From JBBSTY01 sp038235385 (GTDB lineage Bacteria; Actinomycetota; Acidimicrobiia; Acidimicrobiales; Acidimicrobilacustridaceae), in the NCBI GenBank assembly GCA_038235385.1, contig JBBSTY010000187.1:1-5389 (forward strand): a DNA stretch of 5,389 nucleotides. Reading direction: 5' to 3'. Shown here piece after piece: positions 1-5,276 of the stretch. Within the stretch, counting starts at the first letter, position 1. Every line of letters begins with the position of its first letter. The notes below the pieces were generated by a model. The model was not told the origin of the DNA and made no database searches. It worked only from the letters and a program-made list of their open reading frames with translations. A program made the translations under genes and the position numbers.

Positions 1-140
1 AGGTCCACACCGGCCTCATCGGCGATGCGCGCGCCGGGCGCGTCGTAGGCGGTCACCATGACGAGGGGTTCGGCACCCGTGCGCGTCTTGCTCGCACGCA
101 CCGACGGCGCCGTGACCCTGGTGGGTCGGGTCGGGCTCAT
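1..140 (-). CDS. panB: 3-methyl-2-oxobutanoate hydroxymethyltransferase, N-terminal fragment
   Basis: This is the start of ketopantoate hydroxymethyltransferase, a cytoplasmic enzyme. It transfers a hydroxymethyl group from 5,10-methylenetetrahydrofolate to 2-oxoisovalerate, the first committed step to pantothenate and coenzyme A. Only 46 complete codons are inside the window; the rest lies beyond the left edge. The diagnostic part is VMVTAYDAPGARIADEAGVD at residues 27-46, which matches the family's first beta strand and helix and would normally lead into a LVGDS motif just outside the window. Residues 1-26 form a basic, Thr/Pro-rich extension before the barrel, as often seen in actinobacterial homologues. 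The ATG at 138-140 is chosen because an AAGGAGG site lies five bases upstream. It is divergent from the small CxxC gene. Identification rests on a short but characteristic segment. Confidence 0.88.
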   Translation of the reverse strand, partial: MSPTRPTRVTAPSVRASKTRTGAEPLVMVTAYDAPGARIADEAGVD

Positions 141-145
141 GCAAG

Positions 146-152
146 CCTCCTT
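146..152 (-). promoter_or_regulatory. Ribosome binding site of panB
   Basis: On the minus strand the sequence reads AAGGAGG followed by CTTGC and the ATG, a near-perfect Shine-Dalgarno match at a five-base spacing. It fixes the panB start. It is also the only strong Shine-Dalgarno site I found in front of any gene in this window. Confidence 0.85.
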
Positions 153-190
153 CTCCGTCCAGCGCCCCATGGCTGCCGGCGGTCGACAAA

Positions 191-221
191 ACGATAACCG
201 CCGATCCACCGAGGCATGCAA
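191..221 (-). promoter_or_regulatory. Candidate panB promoter
   Basis: On the minus strand TTGCAT (216-221) and TATCGT (191-196) are separated by 19 bases. TATCGT fits the actinobacterial TANNNT -10 pattern and lies in an AT-richer patch of this GC-rich gap. Transcription would start near 184-185, giving a leader of about 45 bases that contains the Shine-Dalgarno site. The -35 match is only three of six and the spacer is long, so this is tentative. Confidence 0.28.
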
Positions 222-254
222 CTTTCGTCGCGCGATCCTGCGACAGATCGCCGC

Positions 255-260
255 TACCGT
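255..260 (+). promoter_or_regulatory. Candidate -10 box for the small CxxC gene
   Basis: TACCGT fits the TANNNT -10 pattern and ends seven bases before the GTG at 268, so transcription could begin at the start codon and give a leaderless mRNA. I see no convincing -35 hexamer at the usual distance and no Shine-Dalgarno sequence before the GTG. The call depends mainly on spacing. Confidence 0.3.
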
Positions 261-267
261 CGTCCTC

Positions 268-492
268 GTGACAACCATCGGAACCTGCGAGAGCTGCGCC
301 AGCGAGGACGAGGTCATCGTTCGCGTCCAGCGCTACTACGTCACCCCCGAGCGGTGGGACACCCCGGGAACGGTCACCGAGGGCGGCATCGAGCAGTGGT
401 GCTTCGCGTGTCGCACGCACTACCCCCACGTCCTGCTCGAGGGCGACGATCCGGCGGACTCCCAGGCTGGCGACAGCGACGCTCCCCGCTGA
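268..492 (+). CDS. Small protein with two CxxC knuckles, putative zinc ribbon
   Basis: I do not recognise a named family. The 74-residue product has C7-E-S-C10 near the N-terminus and C45-F-A-C48 followed by H51 and H54. The segment between is rich in beta-forming residues (EVIVRVQRYYVTPE, residues 15-28). This layout resembles a single zinc ribbon whose four cysteines bind one Zn2+; that is inference. The last 15 or so residues are acidic and probably disordered. No signal peptide or membrane segment is visible, so it is probably cytoplasmic. The frame extends further upstream, with ATGs at 139 and 169, but G/C in the third codon position is clearly higher from 268 onward. The GTG there also sits at a leaderless distance from TACCGT, so I prefer it. 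The gene converges on ponA, 37 bases away. Its role is unknown; a regulatory or RNA/protein-binding adaptor is possible. Confidence 0.62.
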   Translation: MTTIGTCESCASEDEVIVRVQRYYVTPERWDTPGTVTEGGIEQWCFACRTHYPHVLLEGDDPADSQAGDSDAPR

Positions 493-529
493 CACCGGTC
501 CCGGTTTCGGGTCGTCGCAGACGGGACGA

Positions 530-2797
530 TCAGGGTGAAGGGCTGGCCACCGTGGTCGGCACCGTGCTGGGGACCGTGGTCGCCACGGTCGTGGGCGCGG
601 TCGTCGGCACGGTGGTGGGAGCAGGCGGCGCCGTCGTGGGCTCGGTGGGCGGGGCGGTGGTGACCGTCGTCGACGAGGACGGGGCGGCGGTGGTGGTCGA
701 GCTCGCTGCGACCGACGATCCCGGTGTCGTCGACGCGACGCCGTCGCCGGACACGGCGCCGGAGCTCACGAAGGTCGCGTCGGCCGGGCGCGGGAAGGCG
801 CAGCTCTCGAGCCCCGCCGCCGCCCGACTCATGAACTTGCTGAAGATCTGCGTGGGAAGCGTCCCGCCGGCGACGTTGATGCCGTGCACGTTCTGCATCA
901 ACCGAGGGGTGCCATCGGGGTTGGGTTCGGGATAGCCCACCCACACCGCCGCGGTGAGCTTGCACGTGTAGCCGACGAACCAGGCGTCGCGGTACTCGTC
1001 GGTGGTCCCGGTCTTGCCGGCCACGGGCTGACCGAACCGGGCCGCGGTTCCGGTTCCGCTCTCGACCACCTGGTTGAGCACCCAGTTCACGGACTGGGCG
1101 ACGGATTCGTCGAGCACGCGAGTGCGTTCGAAGGGCGCCTCCCAGAGCACCTGGCCCTGTGCGTTGGTCACCTTGGTGACGACGTAGGGGCCCACGTGTT
1201 CACCGTCGTTGGCGAAGGTGGAGTAGGCGCTCGCCATGTCGAGCACCGACACGTCACCCGAGCCGAGCACGAGGGACGGCACCGCCGGCAGGGTGCTGGT
1301 GATGCCCATCTGGTTCGCGAGGTCCACGACCGGTTGGGCGCCGGTCTCCTGGATGATCTGGGCGTAGGCGGTGTTCGAGGAGAAGCGGGTCGCGTCGACC
1401 ACGTTGAGCTGACCCTGGCTGGCATCGCCGTAGTTCCCAGGAGACCACAGCTCGCCCGGCAACTGGATGTCGATCTTCGCCGGGGCGTTGAACACCTGGC
1501 CGAGGCTCCGGCCCTGCTTGATGTACTCGGCGAGAACGAGGGGCTTGAACGCGGAGCCGGGCTGGCGGCCCGAGCCGCCGCCGTCCTGGCCGACCGCGAG
1601 GTTCACCTGGGAGACGTCGTGGTCGAAACCGCCGACCATCGCCTTCACCTGGCCCTGGTCGTCCATCGCCACGATCGACGCCGCAGGATCGTCCGGACGG
1701 TCGAGCGTGCTGAGGATGGCGTCGTACGCGGCGGCCTGCGCCTCGAAGTCGAGGGTCGTGTACACGCGGAGGCCACCACCGTAGATCTCGGCGTCGGTGT
1801 AGTTGCCGGTCGAGACCAGCCAGTGGCGCACGTAGTCGATGAAGTACTCGGTGCCCAGCTCCGGTCGGGCGATCCGGCCGTAGTTCGCCGCCGTCGTGCG
1901 CGGCAGCACGTAGCCCCAGCCCATGTCCTCGACGTCGTCGTGCGCCTGTTGGCTGATGTAGCCCTCGCCGAGCATGGTGTCGAGCACCTGGCCTCGACGC
2001 GTCGTGGCCAGGCTCTGCTGCTTCTCCCGCAGCGGATCATCCGGCTGACGGTTGGCGTCGGTGCCCTCGGGGAAGCGGATGATGCTCGCCAGGTAGGCCG
2101 ACTCGCGCAGACCGAGCTCGCTGACGTGCTTGCCGAAGTAGGCCCGGGAGGCGGCTTCGATCCCGTAGGCCCCACGACCGAAGTAGATGGTGTTGAGGTA
2201 GCGCTCGAGGATCTCCTGCTTCGGGAGCTCCTGGTCGAGCTTGATGGCGAGCACCGCCTCCTTGACCTTGCGGTCGTAGGTCACCTCGTTGGTGAGGTAC
2301 GCGTTCTTCACGTACTGCTGGGTGATCGTCGATCCACCCTGCTGGACGGTGTCGTTGCGCAGGTTCGTGTAGAGGGCGCGTCCGATGCCCACCGGATCGA
2401 TGCCCTCGTGCTTGAAGAAGTCCTTGTCCTCGGCCGAGACGAGCGCCTGGACGAAGATCGCCGGGATCTGGTCGTAGGTGACCGTGACCCGATCGACCCC
2501 ACCGGTCAGCTGGGCGATCGAGTTGTCCTCGGTGCAGTTCTCGGTGACGTCCGACGCGCACACGAAGGTCGTCTGCAGCAACGGCGGATCCTTCTCGGGG
2601 AGCGTCGTCGACTCCCACACCACGTAGGCGCCGCCACTCACGACCACGATCGCCATGAGCCCGACGAGCAGCACCACGCGACGGAACCGCCAGGTGAGGC
2701 TGCGCTTGCGCAACCGGCCACGACGCGTGCGCTTCATCCCCGGAGGGAGCGGCCGGTCGGCCGGGAAGGGGTCGGGGTAGCGGGAAGGTCGGGCCAT
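530..2797 (-). CDS. ponA: Bifunctional class A penicillin-binding protein (transglycosylase/transpeptidase)
   Basis: This enzyme polymerises lipid II into glycan strands and cross-links the stem peptides outside the membrane. The 755-residue product has a basic cytoplasmic N-terminus and one membrane anchor at about residues 41-61. The GT51 domain spans about 105-275, with SAEDKDFFKHEGID (E123 the expected catalytic glutamate), GGSTITQQ (154-161), RKVKE (176-180) and the segment RYLNTIYFGRGAYGIEAA (199-216). The transpeptidase follows: S415-A-F-K418 (nucleophile and lysine), S473-S-N475 and K595-T-G. All active-site motifs are intact. The C-terminus from about 683 is a Thr/Pro/Ser/Ala-rich tail with no PASTA domain, which resembles mycobacterial PonA1 more than PonA2. 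Cysteine pairs C80/C88 and C612/C666 are extracytoplasmic and could form disulfides. The ATG at 2797 has only a weak GAAG site; M21 is an alternative start. It lies downstream of the DUF5318 gene, from which a hairpin separates it. Confidence 0.95.
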   Translation of the reverse strand: MARPSRYPDPFPADRPLPPGMKRTRRGRLRKRSLTWRFRRVVLLVGLMAIVVVSGGAYVVWESTTLPEKDPPLLQTTFVCASDVTENCTEDNSIAQLTGGVDRVTVTYDQIPAIFVQALVSAEDKDFFKHEGIDPVGIGRALYTNLRNDTVQQGGSTITQQYVKNAYLTNEVTYDRKVKEAVLAIKLDQELPKQEILERYLNTIYFGRGAYGIEAASRAYFGKHVSELGLRESAYLASIIRFPEGTDANRQPDDPLREKQQSLATTRRGQVLDTMLGEGYISQQAHDDVEDMGWGYVLPRTTAANYGRIARPELGTEYFIDYVRHWLVSTGNYTDAEIYGGGLRVYTTLDFEAQAAAYDAILSTLDRPDDPAASIVAMDDQGQVKAMVGGFDHDVSQVNLAVGQDGGGSGRQPGSAFKPLVLAEYIKQGRSLGQVFNAPAKIDIQLPGELWSPGNYGDASQGQLNVVDATRFSSNTAYAQIIQETGAQPVVDLANQMGITSTLPAVPSLVLGSGDVSVLDMASAYSTFANDGEHVGPYVVTKVTNAQGQVLWEAPFERTRVLDESVAQSVNWVLNQVVESGTGTAARFGQPVAGKTGTTDEYRDAWFVGYTCKLTAAVWVGYPEPNPDGTPRLMQNVHGINVAGGTLPTQIFSKFMSRAAAGLESCAFPRPADATFVSSGAVSGDGVASTTPGSSVAASSTTTAAPSSSTTVTTAPPTEPTTAPPAPTTVPTTAPTTVATTVPSTVPTTVASPSP
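533..700 (-). repeat. Low-complexity repeat encoding the PonA Thr/Pro tail
   Basis: Residues 700-755 of PonA are built from degenerate units of the type (V/A)PTT and TTV; the most regular part is residues 726-749 (bases 551-622). On the plus strand this appears as imperfect copies of GTCGGCACGGTGGT-like words. Such tracts can change length by slippage and tend to mis-assemble. As protein, the tail should be an extended extracytoplasmic segment; Thr/Pro-rich stretches in actinobacterial secreted proteins are often O-mannosylated, which is family knowledge rather than something visible here. Confidence 0.75.
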
Positions 2798-2854
2798 GGG
2801 AGCTTCAGATCGGGGTGGGACGCGGGTCCGGCAGCCGGTGGGGCGAACCCATCC

Positions 2855-2860
2855 ACGGTA
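2855..2860 (-). promoter_or_regulatory. Candidate -10 box of a ponA promoter
   Basis: In the 120-base gap upstream of ponA, the minus strand contains TACCGT, a TANNNT match identical to the one before the small CxxC gene. It would place a start of transcription near 2848 and a leader of about 50 bases. No good -35 hexamer is visible at 16-18 bases. If the hairpin at 2887-2916 terminates transcription, ponA needs a promoter here. Confidence 0.25.
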
Positions 2861-2886
2861 CGGGGACGGATCTGCCGCTGGCGAAA

Positions 2887-2916
2887 CGTGATCCGGCGGC
2901 GGTGCGCCGGATCACG
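2887..2916 (-). terminator. 12-bp perfect hairpin after the DUF5318 gene
   Basis: Arms CGTGATCCGGCG (2887-2898) and CGCCGGATCACG (2905-2916) are perfectly complementary and enclose a six-base loop. On the minus strand the hairpin starts one base after the DUF5318 stop codon and is followed by TTTCGCC, a very short T run. It is probably an intrinsic terminator or partial terminator (attenuator) separating DUF5318 from ponA. The poor T tract means read-through into ponA is likely. It could also be a 3' mRNA-stabilising structure. Confidence 0.6.
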
Positions 2917-2917
2917 A

Positions 2918-3319
2918 TCACGCGGAGCGTGCCGGATTGAGAACGAATGTACGGGCCAGGTGGTTCCATGCGCAGTCGGGGCACACCTCGACCACGTAGG
3001 CCACGAACTCTCCGGGCCGCTTCGCCAGGGCCCGCATCTCCTTCTTGGACGTGATGCATCGGCCGCTCGCCGGGAGGCGGGGACCGAACACGTAGGTGAC
3101 GAGCACCAGCTGAGCGGCTTCACAGATCGGACAGACGATGCGCGACGGCTCACTGCACTCGCGAGCGTTGCGCACGAGCTCGGGGTGCGCGTCGCACACC
3201 TCGTGGCGGGCGAGGCGGCCCTTGCGGTACTCGGAGATGAGCGATCGGCGCGCCAACCGGTAGTCGATCTCGCCGGGCGACCCCACCGCCCCCCGGATGG
3301 CACCCGGACCGAAGCTCAC
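2918..3319 (-). CDS. DUF5318 family protein, Rv0049-like, putative zinc-binding
   Basis: This looks like the actinobacterial DUF5318 family, whose M. tuberculosis member, from memory, is Rv0049, beside ponA1. Its function is unknown. From the GTG at 3317-3319 the product has 133 residues. Shared family features are the N-terminal DYRLARRSLISEYRKGR (19-35), EVCDAHPELVRNA (40-52), C63-P-I-C66 followed by QLVLVTYVFG (70-79), and VVEVC113-P-D-C116-AWNHLARTFVL (109-127). Two CxxC pairs about 47 residues apart suggest a zinc ribbon (inference); C42, C55 and C88 are extra. No membrane segment is visible. The frame is open back to an ATG at 3400. That start would add 27 atypical residues running through the divergent promoter, so I prefer the GTG, which has no Shine-Dalgarno site and lies eight bases after TAGCCT. 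It is divergent from padR and co-directional with ponA. Confidence 0.85.
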   Translation of the reverse strand: MSFGPGAIRGAVGSPGEIDYRLARRSLISEYRKGRLARHEVCDAHPELVRNARECSEPSRIVCPICEAAQLVLVTYVFGPRLPASGRCITSKKEMRALAKRPGEFVAYVVEVCPDCAWNHLARTFVLNPARSA

Positions 3320-3327
3320 GACGTTCG

Positions 3328-3333
3328 AGGCTA
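3328..3333 (-). promoter_or_regulatory. Candidate -10 box for the DUF5318 gene, possibly leaderless
   Basis: The minus strand reads TAGCCT (TANNNT type) eight bases before the GTG at 3319. A weak -35 candidate, GGCACA (3351-3356, three of six matches), lies 17 bases further upstream. With no Shine-Dalgarno sequence, a leaderless or nearly leaderless transcript fits. The call depends on the GTG start being right. Confidence 0.35.
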
Positions 3334-3399
3334 CCGGTTCACCTGCGGGATGTGCCTCGCATCCTCGATCCGCGGTCCGAGCACCCGACGACCGGAGCA

Positions 3400-3409
3400 C
3401 GAACGTTCG
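3400..3409. promoter_or_regulatory. Palindrome CGAACGTTCG, possible secondary operator
   Basis: This perfect 10-base palindrome lies in the padR/DUF5318 divergent gap. Its centre is 22 bases from that of the larger palindrome at 3421-3432, about two helical turns, so dimers at both sites would lie on the same DNA face. The sequences are not the same, so it may simply be chance in GC-rich DNA. Confidence 0.25.
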
Positions 3410-3417
3410 GAACGAAG

Positions 3418-3447
3418 TTGTCGATATATCGAACCGATAGGTACAGT
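3418..3447 (+). promoter_or_regulatory. padR-ino1 promoter
   Basis: TTGTCG (3418-3423, four of six matches to the -35 consensus) and TACAGT (3442-3447, TANNNT) are separated by 18 bases. Transcription should start at about 3454-3457, at or within a few bases of the ATG, which matches the absence of a Shine-Dalgarno site before padR. This is the best-formed promoter in the window. The palindrome at 3421-3432 overlaps the -35 element and the spacer. Confidence 0.5.
3421..3432. promoter_or_regulatory. Palindrome TCGATATATCGA, candidate PadR operator
   Basis: This perfect 12-base palindrome with an A/T core sits between the candidate -35 and -10 elements of padR, where a bound dimer would block RNA polymerase. 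PadR-family regulators commonly repress their own promoters from short dyads, so this is the natural operator for the adjacent gene. The assignment is inference from position and symmetry. Confidence 0.48.
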
Positions 3448-3456
3448 CGCGACATC

Positions 3457-4206
3457 ATGATGGAACTCGCCATCCTCGGCCTCGTCGCCGATCAGGATCT
3501 GCACGGCTACGAGCTCAAGAAGCAGCTCGCCGAGCTCCTGGGTCCGTGGTCGAGCGTGTCGTTCGGCTCGCTCTACCCGGCGCTCGCCCGGCTGGAGAAG
3601 GCGGGCCACATCCGGGCCCTCGCCCCGACGATCGACGACGAGGGTTCCGGTCCCACCACACCGATGACCGGCGCGCTGTCGGGCGAGCTCGCGGCGTTCC
3701 GCGGCAGCCGACGTGTCGCCGCCCGATCTGGCCGCACGAAGGCCGGCATCGGTCGGCGCGGCAAGAAGGTCTACGGGGTCACCGACGCGGGACGGGCGCG
3801 GGTGCACGAGCTGCTCACCGGGCCCGGGCCCGACGACGAGCGCTCGTTCGCGATCCGCGTCGCGTTCTGCCAGCAGCTCACGCCGGCCGAGCGGCTGCTC
3901 CTGTTCGAACGCCGTCGCGTCGAGCTGAACTCGATGCTCGCCACCCGCCGCGCCGCGCTCTCCGGGCCCGGCGGCCGCCGCAGCGACCCGTACCGACGCC
4001 TCCTGCGTGACCGGGACACCCGGTCGCTCACCAACGACCTCCTGTGGATCGACGAGCTCGTCGCGGCCTCGGCCGCCGAGGTGCCGCCGGTCGGCGCCGA
4101 CGTGCGCCCCGATCCCGCAATCGTCGACTCCCCGCCCACGCTCCCCCGTCCTCCGTTCTCCGGTTCGATCATCGACCCGTCCCCGAAAGCAGGTACCCAG
4201 CCATGA
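3457..4206 (+). CDS. PadR family transcriptional regulator with an insertion in the winged helix
   Basis: This is a cytoplasmic DNA-binding regulator. The N-terminal winged helix is typical: MELAILGLVADQDLHGYELK (2-21), then the recognition-helix region SFGSLYPALARLEKAGHI (35-52) and the wing strand KKVYGVTDAGRARVHEL (103-119). Between helix and wing there is an insert of about 45 residues (57-101) rich in Gly, Thr, Arg and Ser; a usual PadR has only a few residues here. The C-terminal part (126-205) is helical and Arg/Leu-rich, the expected dimerisation domain (Vir_Act_alpha_C type). A Pro-rich tail follows from about 209. The 249 residues exceed the usual 110-200. ATG 3457 is chosen because the family begins MxELAILG; ATG 3460 is equally possible. 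The stop overlaps the ino1 start (ATGA), so the two are co-transcribed and probably translationally coupled. From memory the mycobacterial counterpart is Rv0047c. The effector is unknown. Confidence 0.9.
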   Translation: MMELAILGLVADQDLHGYELKKQLAELLGPWSSVSFGSLYPALARLEKAGHIRALAPTIDDEGSGPTTPMTGALSGELAAFRGSRRVAARSGRTKAGIGRRGKKVYGVTDAGRARVHELLTGPGPDDERSFAIRVAFCQQLTPAERLLLFERRRVELNSMLATRRAALSGPGGRRSDPYRRLLRDRDTRSLTNDLLWIDELVAASAAEVPPVGADVRPDPAIVDSPPTLPRPPFSGSIIDPSPKAGTQP

Positions 4207-5276
4207 CCAAGATCCGTCTCGCGATCGCAGGAGTCGGCAACTGCGCCAACTCCCTGATCCAGGGCCTCGAGTACTACAAGGATGCCGACCCGGCCGACGA
4301 CGTCCCGGGCCTGATGCACGTCGAGCTCGGCGGCTACCACATCCGCGACATCGAGCTCGTCGCCGCGTTCGATGTCGATGCCGACAAGGTCGGGATCGAC
4401 TACTCGAAGGCCATGTGGGCGAGCCACAACAACACCATCAAGTTCGCCGAGGTGCCCCACCTCGGCATCACGGTGCAACGAGGCCCGACCTTCGACGGGT
4501 TCGGCGAGTTCTACCGCGAGGAGTGCCAGGAGTCGCCGGCCGAGGCCGTCGACGTCGCGCAGGTGCTGCGCGACACGGGCGCCGAGGTGCTGGTGTCGTA
4601 CCTGCCCGTCGGGTCCGAGGATGCGCAGCGGTACTACGCGCAGTGCTGCCTCGACGCCGGCGTCGCCTTCGTGAACGCCATCCCGGTGTTCATCGCCAGC
4701 GACCCCGTGTGGGCGAAGAGGTTCGTCGACGCCGGCGTGCCCATCGTGGGCGACGACATCAAGAGCCAGGTCGGGGCGACCAGCACCCTCCGCAGGCTCG
4801 CCCGCCTGTTCGAGGACCGCGGCACGTCGATCGACCACACCTACCAGCTGAACTTCGGCGGGAACATGGACTTCATGAACATGCTCGAGCGCAAGCGGCT
4901 GAAGTCGAAGAAGATCTCCAAGACGCAGTCGGTCACCAGCCAGATCGACCAGGGCATCTCCGACGACAACGTCCACATCGGTCCGTCGGATCACGTCCCG
5001 TGGCTCGAGGACCGCAAGTGGGCCTACATCCGCATGGAGGGCCGCAACTTCGGCGACGTCCCCCTGAACGTCGAGCTCAAGCTCGAGGTGTGGGACTCGC
5101 CCAACTCGGCCGGCGTCATCATCGACGCCCTGCGCTGCTGCAAGGTCGCGCTCGACCGCGGCATCGGCGGACCGCTCGACGCGGCGTCGGCCTACTTCAT
5201 GAAGAGCCCGGCCACGCAGTACCACGACGACGAGGCCCATCGGATGCTCGAGGAGTTCATCGCCGGCGACGCGTGA
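4203..5276 (+). CDS. ino1: Inositol-3-phosphate synthase (myo-inositol-1-phosphate synthase)
   Basis: This NAD+-dependent cytoplasmic enzyme converts D-glucose 6-phosphate to 1D-myo-inositol 3-phosphate (EC 5.5.1.4). The product feeds phosphatidylinositol glycolipids and, in many actinobacteria, mycothiol. The 357-residue length is close to the actinobacterial type (about 360) and much shorter than eukaryotic forms. Visible features are the NAD-binding glycine loop IAGVGNCANSLIQG (8-21), AAFDVD (54-59), SYLPVGSED (132-140), VGDDIKSQVGAT (182-193), the family signature LNFGGNMDFMNM (216-227), the Lys-rich active-site segment RLKSKKISKTQ (232-242) and VWDSPNSAGV (296-305). The start is the ATG inside the padR stop, with only a weak AGG nine bases upstream, so translation probably relies on coupling. 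The frame is open further upstream, inside padR, but the family begins at this Met. No motif is damaged. Confidence 0.96.
   Translation: MTKIRLAIAGVGNCANSLIQGLEYYKDADPADDVPGLMHVELGGYHIRDIELVAAFDVDADKVGIDYSKAMWASHNNTIKFAEVPHLGITVQRGPTFDGFGEFYREECQESPAEAVDVAQVLRDTGAEVLVSYLPVGSEDAQRYYAQCCLDAGVAFVNAIPVFIASDPVWAKRFVDAGVPIVGDDIKSQVGATSTLRRLARLFEDRGTSIDHTYQLNFGGNMDFMNMLERKRLKSKKISKTQSVTSQIDQGISDDNVHIGPSDHVPWLEDRKWAYIRMEGRNFGDVPLNVELKLEVWDSPNSAGVIIDALRCCKVALDRGIGGPLDAASAYFMKSPATQYHDDEAHRMLEEFIAGDA

Noticed and set aside
16..495. A 159-codon minus-strand frame through the panB start and the small CxxC gene.
   Set aside because: It is out of frame with panB, whose family motif and ribosome binding site are clear, and it has no recognisable motif.
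500..511. A CCCG-GTTT-CGGG mini-hairpin between the convergent small gene and ponA, considered as a bidirectional terminator.
   Set aside because: Only four base pairs, flanking positions do not pair, and there is no T run. The 37-base gap may still contain termination signals, but this is not convincing.
540..700. A hydrophobic Val/Gly-rich peptide on the plus strand (units such as GTVVGAVVGTVV) that resembles a membrane or glycine-zipper protein.
   Set aside because: It is the reverse reading of the Thr/Pro/Ala codons of the PonA tail; the hydrophobicity follows from the repeat. The frame begins inside the small CxxC gene and shows no start signal of its own.
2918..3400. The longer DUF5318 reading from the ATG at 3400.
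   Set aside because: The extra 27 residues are not typical of the family and would place the start codon close to the padR promoter, leaving no room for separate control; the GTG at 3319 fits better.
3446..3453. GTCGCGAC palindrome just before the padR ATG, considered as a third operator spaced 23 bases from the main dyad.
   Set aside because: Eight-base GC palindromes are frequent by chance here, and the sequence does not resemble the main dyad.
884..3460. An 858-codon open frame on the plus strand opposite ponA and DUF5318.
   Set aside because: Its translation is a His/Val/Arg/Leu/Gly-rich shadow without motifs. The opposite strand carries complete PBP and DUF5318 motifs, and such frames are expected where codons end almost always in G or C.
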